Shown here piece after piece: positions 9,005 to 17,672 of a stretch of DNA of 64,000 nt; the stretch's first letter is position 1, and every line of letters begins with the position of its first letter. Under the pieces are notes generated by a model that searched no databases, was not told where the DNA came from, and worked only from the letters and a program-made list of their open reading frames with translations. The stretch is taken from contig NZ_JAMQPN010000001.1 in NCBI RefSeq assembly GCF_026151655.1, positions 248,001 through 312,000 of the forward strand, given 5' to 3'. A program made the translations under genes and the position numbers. Source of the DNA: Leptospira soteropolitanensis (lineage in GTDB: Bacteria > Spirochaetota > Leptospiria > Leptospirales > Leptospiraceae).

Positions 9005-10732
9005 ATGAAATTCTTTTTTATTTTCCTTATCCTTCTTTTCAATTGCCAGGTAAGTTGGTATCATACTCGGGTTTCCAAAAATGAGGCTAAAGAAATGCCG
9101 ATTTCAGAAGCAGAAAGTGTACTGGCAGATTCAGGCACTGCTTGTTTTATTTCTAGTATCAAGTTTCAAGAGCAGGAACTTTCAAATGAATCCTCAACTA
9201 AATTGAATTCCATGATTGATACTCAATTCATAGAAAACATTCGAACCAATTTAAATCTTAAAAACTCCAATACAAAACATATCAAACATATTTATGGAGT
9301 TCCAAAATCCTGGCCTTATTTGAAAGAATTAAAATCCATTCGTTCAGATAAGACATTTGAACGGTTTAAACAAATTCAAAATCTTCCCATTGACACTCAT
9401 TATAAAAAAACTCTAATCAAATACGCCGAAATAGCAGATGCTGATACATACTTTGTTACAAACGAAGATATTTTACTTAGTTTCTTAGAATTTGAAAATT
9501 GCGACACATATTATCAGTTGCATTATACCAAAAAGGAAAAAGACAATTACAACGTCGTTTTGTTTTTAATCACACTTGGGATTCTTCCAACTGCAAATTA
9601 CGAAAATCATTACTTCACTGTTTATAAACGAAACGCCTTTGAATTGAAACCCACCTCCATTACGTATAAGTTTGGTTACAGAAGAGTTCTTACCTGGCTT
9701 CTCTTACCTACATTTAATTTTTTTAATGAAGTAGAAAATTATAACAAAGATTATCGTTTTGTAGATCATGCAAAAGACCAATTTTTATCGGCGATCGAAA
9801 ATAAATATAGCCAACCTTTACCCATCAAACATTTGAATCCTGTATATGGTGATATTATTGGTAACATGTATTCCTCCGGTTCAGATTTTTTTAAAACACA
9901 AATCCCAGTGGATACACGATATGCCGTGATTCGTGATGGTAAACAAAATGTTAGTTTCTATGACCCCATCCGCGGCCTTTACAAAATTCAAGTCATCAAT
10001 GTGAATTCAAAAATAAATTCAGACATAATTACTGAGGGGCTTGAAAAAACGTTAAAGACATTTATCACAACAAGTCTTTTGGATAAAGTTAAGAAAAACT
10101 ATCCAAAGTCAGCAATCCTTCATGAAATGTACACACCCGAATACCGAGATGGCACCTACACCTTTACTTTAGAAATTGCGAAGCCAGAACCTGGGAACGA
10201 TCAGTTCAAAAAAGAATATTTTGTATTTTCTTGTTTTAAATCACAAAGCCAAATTTTTCTATTATCTCGGAGTTTTCCTAACGATACAAATCTTGGAAAC
10301 TTATCAAAGTTATCCGAATCAAACATTTTAGATTTTTATTCACAGATAACTTTCCAATCCAAATATATCGAACCAAAACCTCTTGACTTAGATATAGCAA
10401 TGAACGATGGAAAGAAAAAGTCTGAAAACGACACCGATGAAGATAATAATAATAATAATAATGATGAAGAAGATGATGAGGAGGAGGAAAATGAGGAAGA
10501 ATTAGCAGGCGGCGGTTCCGTTGGAGGTGAATCGGGTCAAATTGATTTAGGTGGACTATTTTCTATTTTAAAAGAAAGAACTCATATTCCGAGGAGCAAA
10601 CTAGATATCAAACCAGGACGTTTTAAATTCAACAATGCTCGGTTCAATCCGCCCAAAATGAATAGTTCTAAGTTTCATATCAAACCGGGTAGAACCAAAA
10701 ATTTTTCCAAACCGAGTAAATGGCGACGGTAA
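9005..10732 (+). CDS. Putative lipoprotein with acidic low-complexity tail
   Basis: A 575-aa protein I do not recognise. It starts with a short lipoprotein signal peptide, MKFFFIFLILLFNC, in which LFNC is a plausible spirochaetal lipobox (Cys14). The body has a possible membrane-proximal segment around 'NVVLFLITLGILPTANY'. Near the end comes a run of about 35 residues of almost only D, E and N, encoded by simple AAT/GAT repeats at about 10441-10500. A Gly-rich linker and a basic, proline-containing tail with repeated 'KPGRFKFN'/'KPGRTKNFS' units follow. The acidic tract may bind cations or be disordered. It stands alone as a transcription unit. Confidence 0.65.
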   Translation: MKFFFIFLILLFNCQVSWYHTRVSKNEAKEMPISEAESVLADSGTACFISSIKFQEQELSNESSTKLNSMIDTQFIENIRTNLNLKNSNTKHIKHIYGVPKSWPYLKELKSIRSDKTFERFKQIQNLPIDTHYKKTLIKYAEIADADTYFVTNEDILLSFLEFENCDTYYQLHYTKKEKDNYNVVLFLITLGILPTANYENHYFTVYKRNAFELKPTSITYKFGYRRVLTWLLLPTFNFFNEVENYNKDYRFVDHAKDQFLSAIENKYSQPLPIKHLNPVYGDIIGNMYSSGSDFFKTQIPVDTRYAVIRDGKQNVSFYDPIRGLYKIQVINVNSKINSDIITEGLEKTLKTFITTSLLDKVKKNYPKSAILHEMYTPEYRDGTYTFTLEIAKPEPGNDQFKKEYFVFSCFKSQSQIFLLSRSFPNDTNLGNLSKLSESNILDFYSQITFQSKYIEPKPLDLDIAMNDGKKKSENDTDEDNNNNNNDEEDDEEEENEEELAGGGSVGGESGQIDLGGLFSILKERTHIPRSKLDIKPGRFKFNNARFNPPKMNSSKFHIKPGRTKNFSKPSKWRR

Positions 10733-10761
10733 AGAGTTTAAAACTTGCGATAAAAACCACC

Positions 10762-10780
10762 TGTAACAATTGTAGTTACA
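10762..10780. promoter_or_regulatory. Operator-like palindrome upstream of the Rrf2 gene
   Basis: The 19-bp sequence TGTAACAATTGTAGTTACA has perfect 6-bp inverted arms (TGTAAC/GTTACA) with a 7-nt centre. It lies 10 bp before the Rrf2 start codon. A near copy (15 of 19 positions) precedes the next gene at 11266-11284. Placement suggests autorepression by the Rrf2 protein (inference). Confidence 0.6.
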
Positions 10781-10790
10781 AGTAGTCTTT

Positions 10791-11240
10791 ATGTCTATCC
10801 CGAGTCGGTACTCTGTTGCCATACATATTTTAACTATTTTGGAAATGAATGGGGAAGCTTCGTCCGAAGAGATTGCAAGTTCTGTGGGCACTAATCCAGC
10901 AATCATTCGTTTGTTACTTGGAAAACTAAAGAAAGCAGGCATCATCTATGCTCGTCGAGGCATCAAAGGATCTACTTTATCAAAACCCGCACGGGAGATC
11001 AACTTACTTGATATATATAAAGCTACTGAAAATGAAGATGCCTTGTTTCTTTTACATGAAAATCCAAATCCAAATTGCCCTATCGGAAAAAATATTCAAA
11101 ACACTCTTACGGGAATTCTAGAGGAAACACAAAAAGCTATGGAAGATAAACTTTCAAAATACAATTTATCTGATGTTAGTTCAGAGATTCGCCAAAGGAC
11201 AGAATTCAAAAAGAAAGGATTATTTAAAAAACAAGCTTAG
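10791..11240 (+). CDS. Rrf2-family transcriptional regulator (YwnA-like)
   Basis: A 149-aa regulator. The N-terminal winged helix is typical of Rrf2: 'SRYSVAIHILTILEMNG', then 'EEIASSVGTNPAIIRLLLGKLKKAGII' as the recognition helix and wing. The C-terminal part is helical and carries a single Cys in 'NPNCPIGKNI'. The three-Cys cluster of Fe-S sensing members such as IscR is absent, so this is likely a YwnA/CymR-like or thiol-sensing type. It sits 69 bp before an NmrA-like oxidoreductase gene, the same pairing as ywnA-ywnB in Bacillus. Both genes carry the same palindrome upstream. Confidence 0.88.
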   Translation: MSIPSRYSVAIHILTILEMNGEASSEEIASSVGTNPAIIRLLLGKLKKAGIIYARRGIKGSTLSKPAREINLLDIYKATENEDALFLLHENPNPNCPIGKNIQNTLTGILEETQKAMEDKLSKYNLSDVSSEIRQRTEFKKKGLFKKQA

Positions 11241-11265
11241 GTGTTAAAATTTTTTTGATTAAAGA

Positions 11266-11284
11266 TGTAATAATGTAAGTTACA
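11266..11284. promoter_or_regulatory. Second operator-like palindrome, upstream of NAD(P)-binding gene
   Basis: TGTAATAATGTAAGTTACA has the same length and arm sequence as the site at 10762-10780 (TGTAA...TTACA). It lies 26 bp upstream of the start codon of the oxidoreductase gene, consistent with control by the adjacent Rrf2 regulator. Confidence 0.55.
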
Positions 11285-11309
11285 ACAAAACAATTAATAG
11301 GAGATAAAA

Positions 11310-11957
11310 ATGAAAATTACATTAATCGGAGCCACAGGTTTTATCGGTAGTAAAACTTTAGATGAAAGTTTAAACAAAGGATACCAGGTGACGGCAATTC
11401 TGCGGGATCCGAATAAACTAAAACTGGAACACCCAAACTTAAAGAAAATCAAAGGAGATATCTTTGATACAGATGGTTTGGCAAAAATCATAGCAGGTTC
11501 AGATGCTGTTTTAGATTCTTACAATCCAGGTTGGACAGATCCCAATATTCGAGATAACATGATAAAGGGTTCTTTGTCGATTCTCAACGCTACAAAAAAA
11601 GCTGGAGTCAAAAGAATCATTGTTATGGGTGGTGCAGGATCATTAGAAGTACAACCTGGATTACAATTGATTGACACTCCTGAGTTTCCAAAAGAATATT
11701 TTGCCGGTGCAGATGGTGCCAGACAAATTCTAAACCACTTACGATCAGAAAATGACTTAGAATGGACCTTTCTTTCTCCTTCAGCAGTCATTGATCCAGA
11801 AGGACCAAAAACAGGTAAGTATCGGGTCTCTAAAGAGTCTCTACTGGTTGACTCCAATGGACAGAGCCGTATTTCCCTGGCCGACTTAGTAAAAGCTTTT
11901 GTAGATGAACTTGAAGATAGAAATCATATAAAAAGTCGATTTACAGTCGGTTATTAG
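11310..11957 (+). CDS. NAD(P)-dependent atypical SDR / NmrA-like oxidoreductase
   Basis: A 215-aa Rossmann-fold protein with the dinucleotide motif 'LIGATGFIGSKTL' at the N terminus and 'VKRIIVMGGAGSLEV' in mid-chain, typical of the NAD(P)H-binding YwnB/BVR-B-like group. No canonical SDR Tyr-x3-Lys pair is evident, as is usual for this group. The ribosome-binding site AGGAGA lies 6 nt before the ATG. Probable role: redox or quinone/flavin-related reductase under control of the upstream Rrf2 regulator. A strong hairpin terminator follows. Confidence 0.85.
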   Translation: MKITLIGATGFIGSKTLDESLNKGYQVTAILRDPNKLKLEHPNLKKIKGDIFDTDGLAKIIAGSDAVLDSYNPGWTDPNIRDNMIKGSLSILNATKKAGVKRIIVMGGAGSLEVQPGLQLIDTPEFPKEYFAGADGARQILNHLRSENDLEWTFLSPSAVIDPEGPKTGKYRVSKESLLVDSNGQSRISLADLVKAFVDELEDRNHIKSRFTVGY

Positions 11958-11972
11958 TTCAAATAAACTTAA

Positions 11973-12020
11973 AATACATTCGTACCGCATTGCAACAAAC
12001 GGTTACGAATGTATTTTTAA
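11973..12020 (+). terminator. Rho-independent terminator after the oxidoreductase gene
   Basis: Arms 11973-11986 and 12001-12015 pair over 14 bp with one bulged base (ends AATACATTCGT and ACGAATGTATT), with a 14-nt loop, followed by TTTT. It begins 16 bp after the stop codon. Confidence 0.8.
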
Positions 12021-12203
12021 TTCAATCGGTGATTTGTTAAAAGACCGTTGACGCTGAAATATAAAATCCTCTCATGATCTCTTTACCATTTGAGAGTTTA
12101 CTATTTTCATAAAATAAACTATTAGATAACGAACTAAATAGAATGTATGTATCTCCTAAGTTTTCATATTTAAAATATGCATAATTGTAATTTTTCTTTG
12201 AAC

Positions 12204-13613
12204 CTATTGATACTTACTTAAAAAAGCATCGTTTGTTCCTTGTTTGATTTGGCCATCAAAACTTCCATCAGTAGATCCAGACACATATAAAGTTCCGTAC
12301 TTATCAGAGGAAATTCCCCTTCCATAAATAGTGGAACTACTATTTCCCGAAATACGAATCCAAATCAGATTTCCATTTGCATCGTATTTAGAGAGATAGG
12401 AATCTTGCGTTCCGACCAAACTAAAACCAGGTAAATTTCCAGTACTACTTCCAACTGTATAAATATGAGATGCATTATCGGCGTAAATACCGTAAGAAAA
12501 AGTGTTACTGGAACCTCCTCCGCCAAGCAGACGTGTCCAAACTTTTTCTCCAGAAACCTTGTATCGAGTTAAAAATTGAACGATAGATCCTGACTTTGTT
12601 TGGCCATCAATATCTGCATTCGCATCTCCTGTAATATACACTGATCCTTTTTGATCCACAGATATAGCTCTTGCACTAGTAGTCCCACCTGAAACTCCCA
12701 GGAGTCGAACCCATTGAATGTTTCCATTCGTGCTTAAGGAAAGTAAATAGGAATCCATCAATCCACCGGGCAATGAATTTCCGAAAAAAGTTCCAGTGCC
12801 ACCTACCTGTCCTGCGATTAAGATACTTTTCGAATACGAATCATATTGCATCTGTTGCCCATAGGAACTTGGCCCACCATTATCAATAAGCCTTGTCCAA
12901 ATATAATCCCCGCCGCGACTATACTTAAAGATAAAAGTATTTCTTCCGCCAAGAGCAGTTTCTCCGTTGATGACTTGTTCTTCGGTATTGCCAGTGATAT
13001 AAACATTTCCATCAGTATCCGTAGTGACTCCCGATCCTAATGTTTCACTTCCCGTTGGGAAAATTCTTGTCCAGAGTACAAGTCCAGAGGGATGCACTTT
13101 GAGAAGTAAACTTCCTGCACCATTTCCTGAATATTCATTGAATGGACCACCGGAAGAACCGACGATATACAAATCACCCCACTTATCAAAATGTGCCACT
13201 TCGGCATAAGTGGAAGCAATGCCTGTACTACCCACTTGACGAACCCACAAAAGATTTCCATTACTATCAAATTTTGCTATTAAGATATCATTATAAGAAC
13301 TTGGAGATATTTTTGGTTGTCCAGCAAGGGAGCCTGTCGTAGTTCCCACTAAATATACGTTTCCAGAACGATCAGTGGCAGTGGATTGCCCGGCTGTTAG
13401 AACACCACCTGTGGCACCTAAAAACTTTGTCCATTGTTTGATCCCTTGGTTGTCCTGAGGGATTTCAATACAGTCAATTTCCCCAAGTAAACAGCGTAAT
13501 AATTCCATTTTCCAAAAGGAATTGGAGCGCGGATCTGCGGGGTTGTTCAATGACAAAGGTTTACATAAGCTAAAAGCCAAAATCGTTAGGTATAAAAAGA
13601 ATCGCATTTGCAT
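12204..13613 (-). CDS. SBBP-repeat beta-propeller lipoprotein (copy 1)
   Basis: A 469-aa protein with signal peptide and lipobox-like 'ILAFSLC' (Cys near residue 17). The N-terminal region is Cys-containing, followed by about eight repeats of 45-50 residues. Each has an 'A..Y(I/V)TG.T.G...G' strand and 'D.FL.KY...G...W.R..G' pattern, the SBBP family, likely to fold as a beta-propeller on the cell surface or in the periplasm. It is paralogous to the adjacent gene at 13636-15057, with matching opening ('NNPADPRS' versus 'NNPSDSQS') and matching repeat layout. Ligand unknown. Confidence 0.85.
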   Translation of the reverse strand: MQMRFFLYLTILAFSLCKPLSLNNPADPRSNSFWKMELLRCLLGEIDCIEIPQDNQGIKQWTKFLGATGGVLTAGQSTATDRSGNVYLVGTTTGSLAGQPKISPSSYNDILIAKFDSNGNLLWVRQVGSTGIASTYAEVAHFDKWGDLYIVGSSGGPFNEYSGNGAGSLLLKVHPSGLVLWTRIFPTGSETLGSGVTTDTDGNVYITGNTEEQVINGETALGGRNTFIFKYSRGGDYIWTRLIDNGGPSSYGQQMQYDSYSKSILIAGQVGGTGTFFGNSLPGGLMDSYLLSLSTNGNIQWVRLLGVSGGTTSARAISVDQKGSVYITGDANADIDGQTKSGSIVQFLTRYKVSGEKVWTRLLGGGGSSNTFSYGIYADNASHIYTVGSSTGNLPGFSLVGTQDSYLSKYDANGNLIWIRISGNSSSTIYGRGISSDKYGTLYVSGSTDGSFDGQIKQGTNDAFLSKYQ

Positions 13614-13635
13614 AAAAAAGTTCTAACTATGGAAA

Positions 13636-15057
13636 TTATTTATATTGAATGACAAATGCATCTTTTGCACCTGTTTTTATTTGGCCATCAAAGTTTCCCG
13701 TTGTCCCACCTGTCAGAAAGATGGTTCCATAACGGTCTGAAGACAAAGCCATCCCATCTAAAGTAACAGATGGGCTTCCAGATAGTCTTGTCCATTCTAA
13801 GTTTCCATTAAAATGATATTTAGACAAATAAACATCCTGCGCTCCATTCAAACTAACACCCGATAGATTCCCAGTTGTCCAACCAGTTGTATATACGTTC
13901 CCAGCATTGTCGGCATAAACACCCCGAGAAGTAGTGGTTGTTCCTATGCCGGCTCCTCGTAGCTTTGTCCATTCTCTAACTCCGCCCACTTTGTATTTTA
14001 TAAGGATCTCAGCAGTTGCACCAGAAAAAGTTTGCCCATCAATCGGCAATCCACTCAATTCACCAGTTAAGTAAATGGATCCTCTTTTATCGGAAGCTAT
14101 TCCTCGCGCAAAAACACTTGTTCCTGCCTGACCGACAATGTTTGCCCAAGTATTTACGCCATCATCGCGAAAAGCAGCGATAAAACTTCCCTGAGTATTT
14201 CCGATGGTTTGGCCTAAAAAAGTTCCAGGTCCCGTGGCATGACCACTCACAAAAAGTTGGTTAGAGAAACGATCGTAGGTAATTTTGTATCCGTAAATCA
14301 AACTTCCTGAAGTCTCAGCTAAAATCCGAGTCCATAACAAATTCCCTGTTCGATCATACTTAAATAGAATCAGATTATAAATTCCATTAGCGATTTCTCC
14401 GTTAATATTTGTTAATTCAGTATGTCCGGTAACATAAATATTCCCTTGTAAATCAGAAGTGACTCCCACACCGGCAGTCACTAATCCTGAATGTCCATAA
14501 AATATTTTTGTCCAAAGTTTTTCTCCTGATGGAGAATACTTTAATAAAACTAAACCATATTCTGTTGAAGTATATTCTCCAAAAGAACCTTGGGTTAGTC
14601 CTGTCACAATAATATCACCAAAGGAATCTACATGAATTGACTGCAGATCCGAACCATAATTACTTAAAGAACCCAATTGTCGAACCCACTGGAGGTCTCC
14701 TAATGAGTTGTATTTTGCAAGAAATAAATCCGTATTAAAACCAGAAGATACTTTCGTTTGTCCAGGCAGGGCTCCATCCACTTTACCAGCGATATAGTTA
14801 TTCCCATCGAAATCTGTTGCAGAAGCGAAAGAATTAGTTGCAACAGACGAAGTGCCACCTAACAATCTAGTCCATTGTTTAATGCCTTTGTTTTGTTGTG
14901 TAATTTCATAACATGGAACTAGTCTATATACGCAATTCCACAATGCTGTTTCCAAGTAAGCTTTTGACTGGGAGTCAGACGGATTATTGAGATTACTTAG
15001 TTTACATTGAAAAGATAGGAGAAGGATAAAGAAAAAAAACAGTATTCGAATTTTCAT
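13636..15057 (-). CDS. SBBP-repeat beta-propeller lipoprotein (copy 2)
   Basis: A 473-aa tandem paralogue of the downstream gene. The signal peptide MKIRILFFFFILLLSFQC ends in a lipobox-like Cys. It shares 'KGIKQWTRLLGGTSS', many 'G(N/T)IYVTGHT' and 'D.YLSKY..NGNLEWTRLSG' units, and a C terminus 'DGQIKTGAKDAFVIQYK' close to that of copy 1. The two genes are 22 bp apart on the same strand and probably arose by tandem duplication. Role unknown; SBBP propellers are usually surface-exposed binding modules. Confidence 0.85.
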   Translation of the reverse strand: MKIRILFFFFILLLSFQCKLSNLNNPSDSQSKAYLETALWNCVYRLVPCYEITQQNKGIKQWTRLLGGTSSVATNSFASATDFDGNNYIAGKVDGALPGQTKVSSGFNTDLFLAKYNSLGDLQWVRQLGSLSNYGSDLQSIHVDSFGDIIVTGLTQGSFGEYTSTEYGLVLLKYSPSGEKLWTKIFYGHSGLVTAGVGVTSDLQGNIYVTGHTELTNINGEIANGIYNLILFKYDRTGNLLWTRILAETSGSLIYGYKITYDRFSNQLFVSGHATGPGTFLGQTIGNTQGSFIAAFRDDGVNTWANIVGQAGTSVFARGIASDKRGSIYLTGELSGLPIDGQTFSGATAEILIKYKVGGVREWTKLRGAGIGTTTTSRGVYADNAGNVYTTGWTTGNLSGVSLNGAQDVYLSKYHFNGNLEWTRLSGSPSVTLDGMALSSDRYGTIFLTGGTTGNFDGQIKTGAKDAFVIQYK

Positions 15058-15073
15058 AGAACCCTTTCAAAAT

Positions 15074-15829
15074 TTATCGAAATGATAAAGCTGGGTCTAA
15101 AATTCCAGCTTCCAAAAATCCTTTTGCTCTTAAAATGCAAGAATCACATTTGCCACAAGGTTTCCCAAACACAGGATCATAACAAGAATGCGTTAGGTGG
15201 AGTGGTGCGTCTACTTCGATTCCGAGTTCAATAATTTCTTTTTTACCTAAATGCAAAAGTGGAGTTTTGATTTGAATGGAATCACCATCCCCACTCACCC
15301 CTTTTTTTGTCCCAAGATTTGCCATCTTTTGAAAGGATTCGATAAATTCAGGCCGGCAATCGGGATATCCAGAATAATCAAGTGCATTGACTCCAATATA
15401 AATGGAATCATACCCATGACCTTCCGCGAGTGACAAGGCAAAGGAAAGAAATAAAATATTGCGACCAGGGACATAGGTATTAGGAATTTCTTCTTCGATC
15501 CCACTAAACAAGGATTTTGCGTTCTTTCTCACTTTAATTTTTTTTTCGGTGAGAGAACTTCCTAAAAAAAATCCAGGATCCAATTTTTGGATCACATGTT
15601 TGATTCCGAGAGTTTTCGCGATTTTTTTACTTTTGATCAGTTCAATTTTATGTTTTTGAGAATAATCAAAAGATAAAGCGAGTATTGGTAATTTTTTGTT
15701 TTTGGGATAACCAAATTCTTTGGCTGCAAAATACAAACATGTGGTTGAATCGAGTCCACCTGACAAAAGTACAACGGCACCTTTTTTTTCGGATTTGGGT
15801 TTAAGAGAGGAATCCGAAACGGAAACCAT
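15074..15829 (-). CDS. queC: 7-cyano-7-deazaguanine synthase
   Basis: QueC converts 7-carboxy-7-deazaguanine to preQ0 with ATP and ammonia, in the queuosine tRNA-modification pathway. The 251-aa protein shows the PP-loop 'LLSGGLDSTTC' near residue 21 and the C-terminal zinc site 'CYDPVFGKPCGKCDSC' (four Cys). It starts immediately after the queD stop (no gap), so it is translationally coupled. The pathway's QueE and QueF are not in this window. Confidence 0.96.
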   Translation of the reverse strand: MVSVSDSSLKPKSEKKGAVVLLSGGLDSTTCLYFAAKEFGYPKNKKLPILALSFDYSQKHKIELIKSKKIAKTLGIKHVIQKLDPGFFLGSSLTEKKIKVRKNAKSLFSGIEEEIPNTYVPGRNILFLSFALSLAEGHGYDSIYIGVNALDYSGYPDCRPEFIESFQKMANLGTKKGVSGDGDSIQIKTPLLHLGKKEIIELGIEVDAPLHLTHSCYDPVFGKPCGKCDSCILRAKGFLEAGILDPALSFR

Positions 15830-16204
15830 TTAACTTTTTGGCCCTCTATAAACACAGGAGCTAGTGCAAGTTTCGTACAAAGTAATTTTATCAAGTAATG
15901 GAAGTTTTGGTTTCAATTGGTTCCAGAGCCATACCGCAATGTTTTCGCTCGTAGGATTTTCTAATCCTGGAACCTCATTTAATACATAATGATCTAAATG
16001 TTCATCTAAGATTGGTTTTACGATGGATTTTAATTCACCAAAATCCATAATCCAACCCGTATGAGGATCTATTTCCCCTTTGAGATACACAGCAAAACGA
16101 AAACTATGGCCATGCATTCTTTTGCATTTATGGCCTTCGGGCACATTGGGTAAAAAATGGGCGGCTTCAAAACCAAAGGTTTTGGAAAGTTCAAGCTCTT
16201 CCAT
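15830..16204 (-). CDS. queD: 6-carboxytetrahydropterin synthase
   Basis: QueD makes 6-carboxy-tetrahydropterin from 7,8-dihydroneopterin triphosphate for queuosine synthesis. From the ATG at 16204 the protein is 124 aa, normal for the family. It begins MEELELSKTFGFEAAHFLP, with zinc-binding His in 'AAHF' and 'MHGHSF', catalytic Cys in 'HKCKRMHGH', and 'MDFGELK'. The reading frame is open 32 codons further upstream, but that part overlaps purF and lacks homology-like sequence. The ATG overlaps the purF stop by 1 nt, giving an operon purF-queD-queC. Confidence 0.94.
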   Translation of the reverse strand: MEELELSKTFGFEAAHFLPNVPEGHKCKRMHGHSFRFAVYLKGEIDPHTGWIMDFGELKSIVKPILDEHLDHYVLNEVPGLENPTSENIAVWLWNQLKPKLPLLDKITLYETCTSSCVYRGPKS

Positions 16205-17631
16205 TACTCTTCCGTCGCATATTCCGTAAATAGGGACTTTTGGTTTCCAGCATGGTCTTGAAATTCCACAGGATAATTGGACGTAAAACACGCATCGCAA
16301 AACCCACCACCCTTATGTCCTTCCACTGCTTTGTGCATTGTATCCAATGTTAAATAAGCCAGGGAATCCACACGAAGATACTTTTGAATTTCTTCAATGG
16401 TATGTGTGGACGCAATGAGTTCCTTATGTGTTGGAATGTCAATTCCGTAGTAACAAGGTGCGACTGTTGGCGGTGCCGAAACTCGAAAATGGATTTCTTT
16501 AGCACCTGCATTACGAATCATTTTGATGATTTTACGGCTTGTGGTTCCGCGCATCACCGAGTCGTCGATAATCACCACTCGTTTTCCGTTCACTACTTCT
16601 TTCACCACATTGTATTTGATTTTCGCACCAAAGTCCCGAATTTTCTGATCCGGTTCAATGAACGTACGACCAATGTAATGAGAACGAATGAGTCCGCTTT
16701 GGTAAGGAATCCCTGACTCTTCGCTGTAACCAAGAGCTGCAATATTGGCAGAATCAGGAACTGGAATGATTACATCTGCCTCCACTGGCATAACACGAGC
16801 TAGTTGGCGACCGAGAGATTTTCTAACTTTATAAACTGACTCTTCAAAAATGTAAGAATCAGGTCTTGCGAAGTAAATATATTCAAAAATACAAAGACTT
16901 GGTTTTGCTTTTGGGAATGGATAAAGAGACCGCATTCCGGTATGATCAATAACAACCATCTCTCCCGGTTCTACGTCTCTTACATATTCGGTATCCGTGA
17001 TATCGAAAGCGCAAGTTTCAGATGCAAACACGATGGCCCCATCCGAACGTTTCCCCATCACAAGTGGGCGGAAACCATTGGGATCTCGCACAGCAATCAG
17101 ATATCTAGGAGTTAAAACTAACAGAGAATAGGCACCCCGAACTTGGGCCAGGGATTCACAGAGGGCTTCAAGAAGATCTGTTTTATGGCTTTTTGCCATA
17201 AGGTGGACAATGACTTCCGAATCGATGGTGGTTTGGAAAATAGATCCGTCCCGTTCCAAACGATTGCGAATGTCCCACGAGTTGACTAGGTTTCCATTGT
17301 GGGCAAGAGCCACAGGACCAAGGTGGGATTCCACACGTATAGGCTGGGCATTCCTGAGAAAACTCGCCCCGGTTGTGGAATACCGGTTGTGACCAATGGC
17401 CGCATCGCCAATGAGCTCTTTGATCTTCGGTTGAGTGAAGATATTTGCCACAAGGCCCATATTGGCATACCGGTATAAGTGGGAACCATCCGTTGAGACG
17501 ATCCCACTGGACTCCTGGCCACGGTGTTGCATCGAGTACAAACCTAGGTAGGTAAAATTAGCAGCTTCCTTGCTATTGTAGATGCCGTATATGGCACATT
17601 CTTCTTTTGGTTTGTCAGATTGGAGAATCAT
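16204..17631 (-). CDS. purF: Amidophosphoribosyltransferase (Fe-S type)
   Basis: First committed enzyme of purine synthesis, transferring glutamine amide to PRPP. The protein is 475 aa. An 11-residue propeptide precedes the presumed N-terminal nucleophile Cys12 (ECAIYGI). The PRPP loop 'VVIIDDSVMRGTTSRK' lies near 355-370. Cys residues in 'LCIFEYIYFARPDS', 'VAPCYYGID' and 'GFCDACFTSNYP' correspond to the four [4Fe-4S] ligands of the Bacillus-type oxygen-sensitive enzyme. It is divergent from rnd with a 41-bp gap and coupled to queD downstream. Confidence 0.97.
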   Translation of the reverse strand: MILQSDKPKEECAIYGIYNSKEAANFTYLGLYSMQHRGQESSGIVSTDGSHLYRYANMGLVANIFTQPKIKELIGDAAIGHNRYSTTGASFLRNAQPIRVESHLGPVALAHNGNLVNSWDIRNRLERDGSIFQTTIDSEVIVHLMAKSHKTDLLEALCESLAQVRGAYSLLVLTPRYLIAVRDPNGFRPLVMGKRSDGAIVFASETCAFDITDTEYVRDVEPGEMVVIDHTGMRSLYPFPKAKPSLCIFEYIYFARPDSYIFEESVYKVRKSLGRQLARVMPVEADVIIPVPDSANIAALGYSEESGIPYQSGLIRSHYIGRTFIEPDQKIRDFGAKIKYNVVKEVVNGKRVVIIDDSVMRGTTSRKIIKMIRNAGAKEIHFRVSAPPTVAPCYYGIDIPTHKELIASTHTIEEIQKYLRVDSLAYLTLDTMHKAVEGHKGGGFCDACFTSNYPVEFQDHAGNQKSLFTEYATEE

Positions 17632-17672
17632 TGTTAGAATGACAATTGCAGTATTTCCAAAATCCCAATTAG

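Noticed and set aside
13614..13635. Terminator between the two SBBP genes
   Set aside because: No stem-loop is visible in the 22-bp gap; the pair is probably one transcript.
15830..16300. Longer queD with 32 extra residues
   Set aside because: The extension overlaps purF in another frame; homologous N terminus begins at the ATG at 16204.
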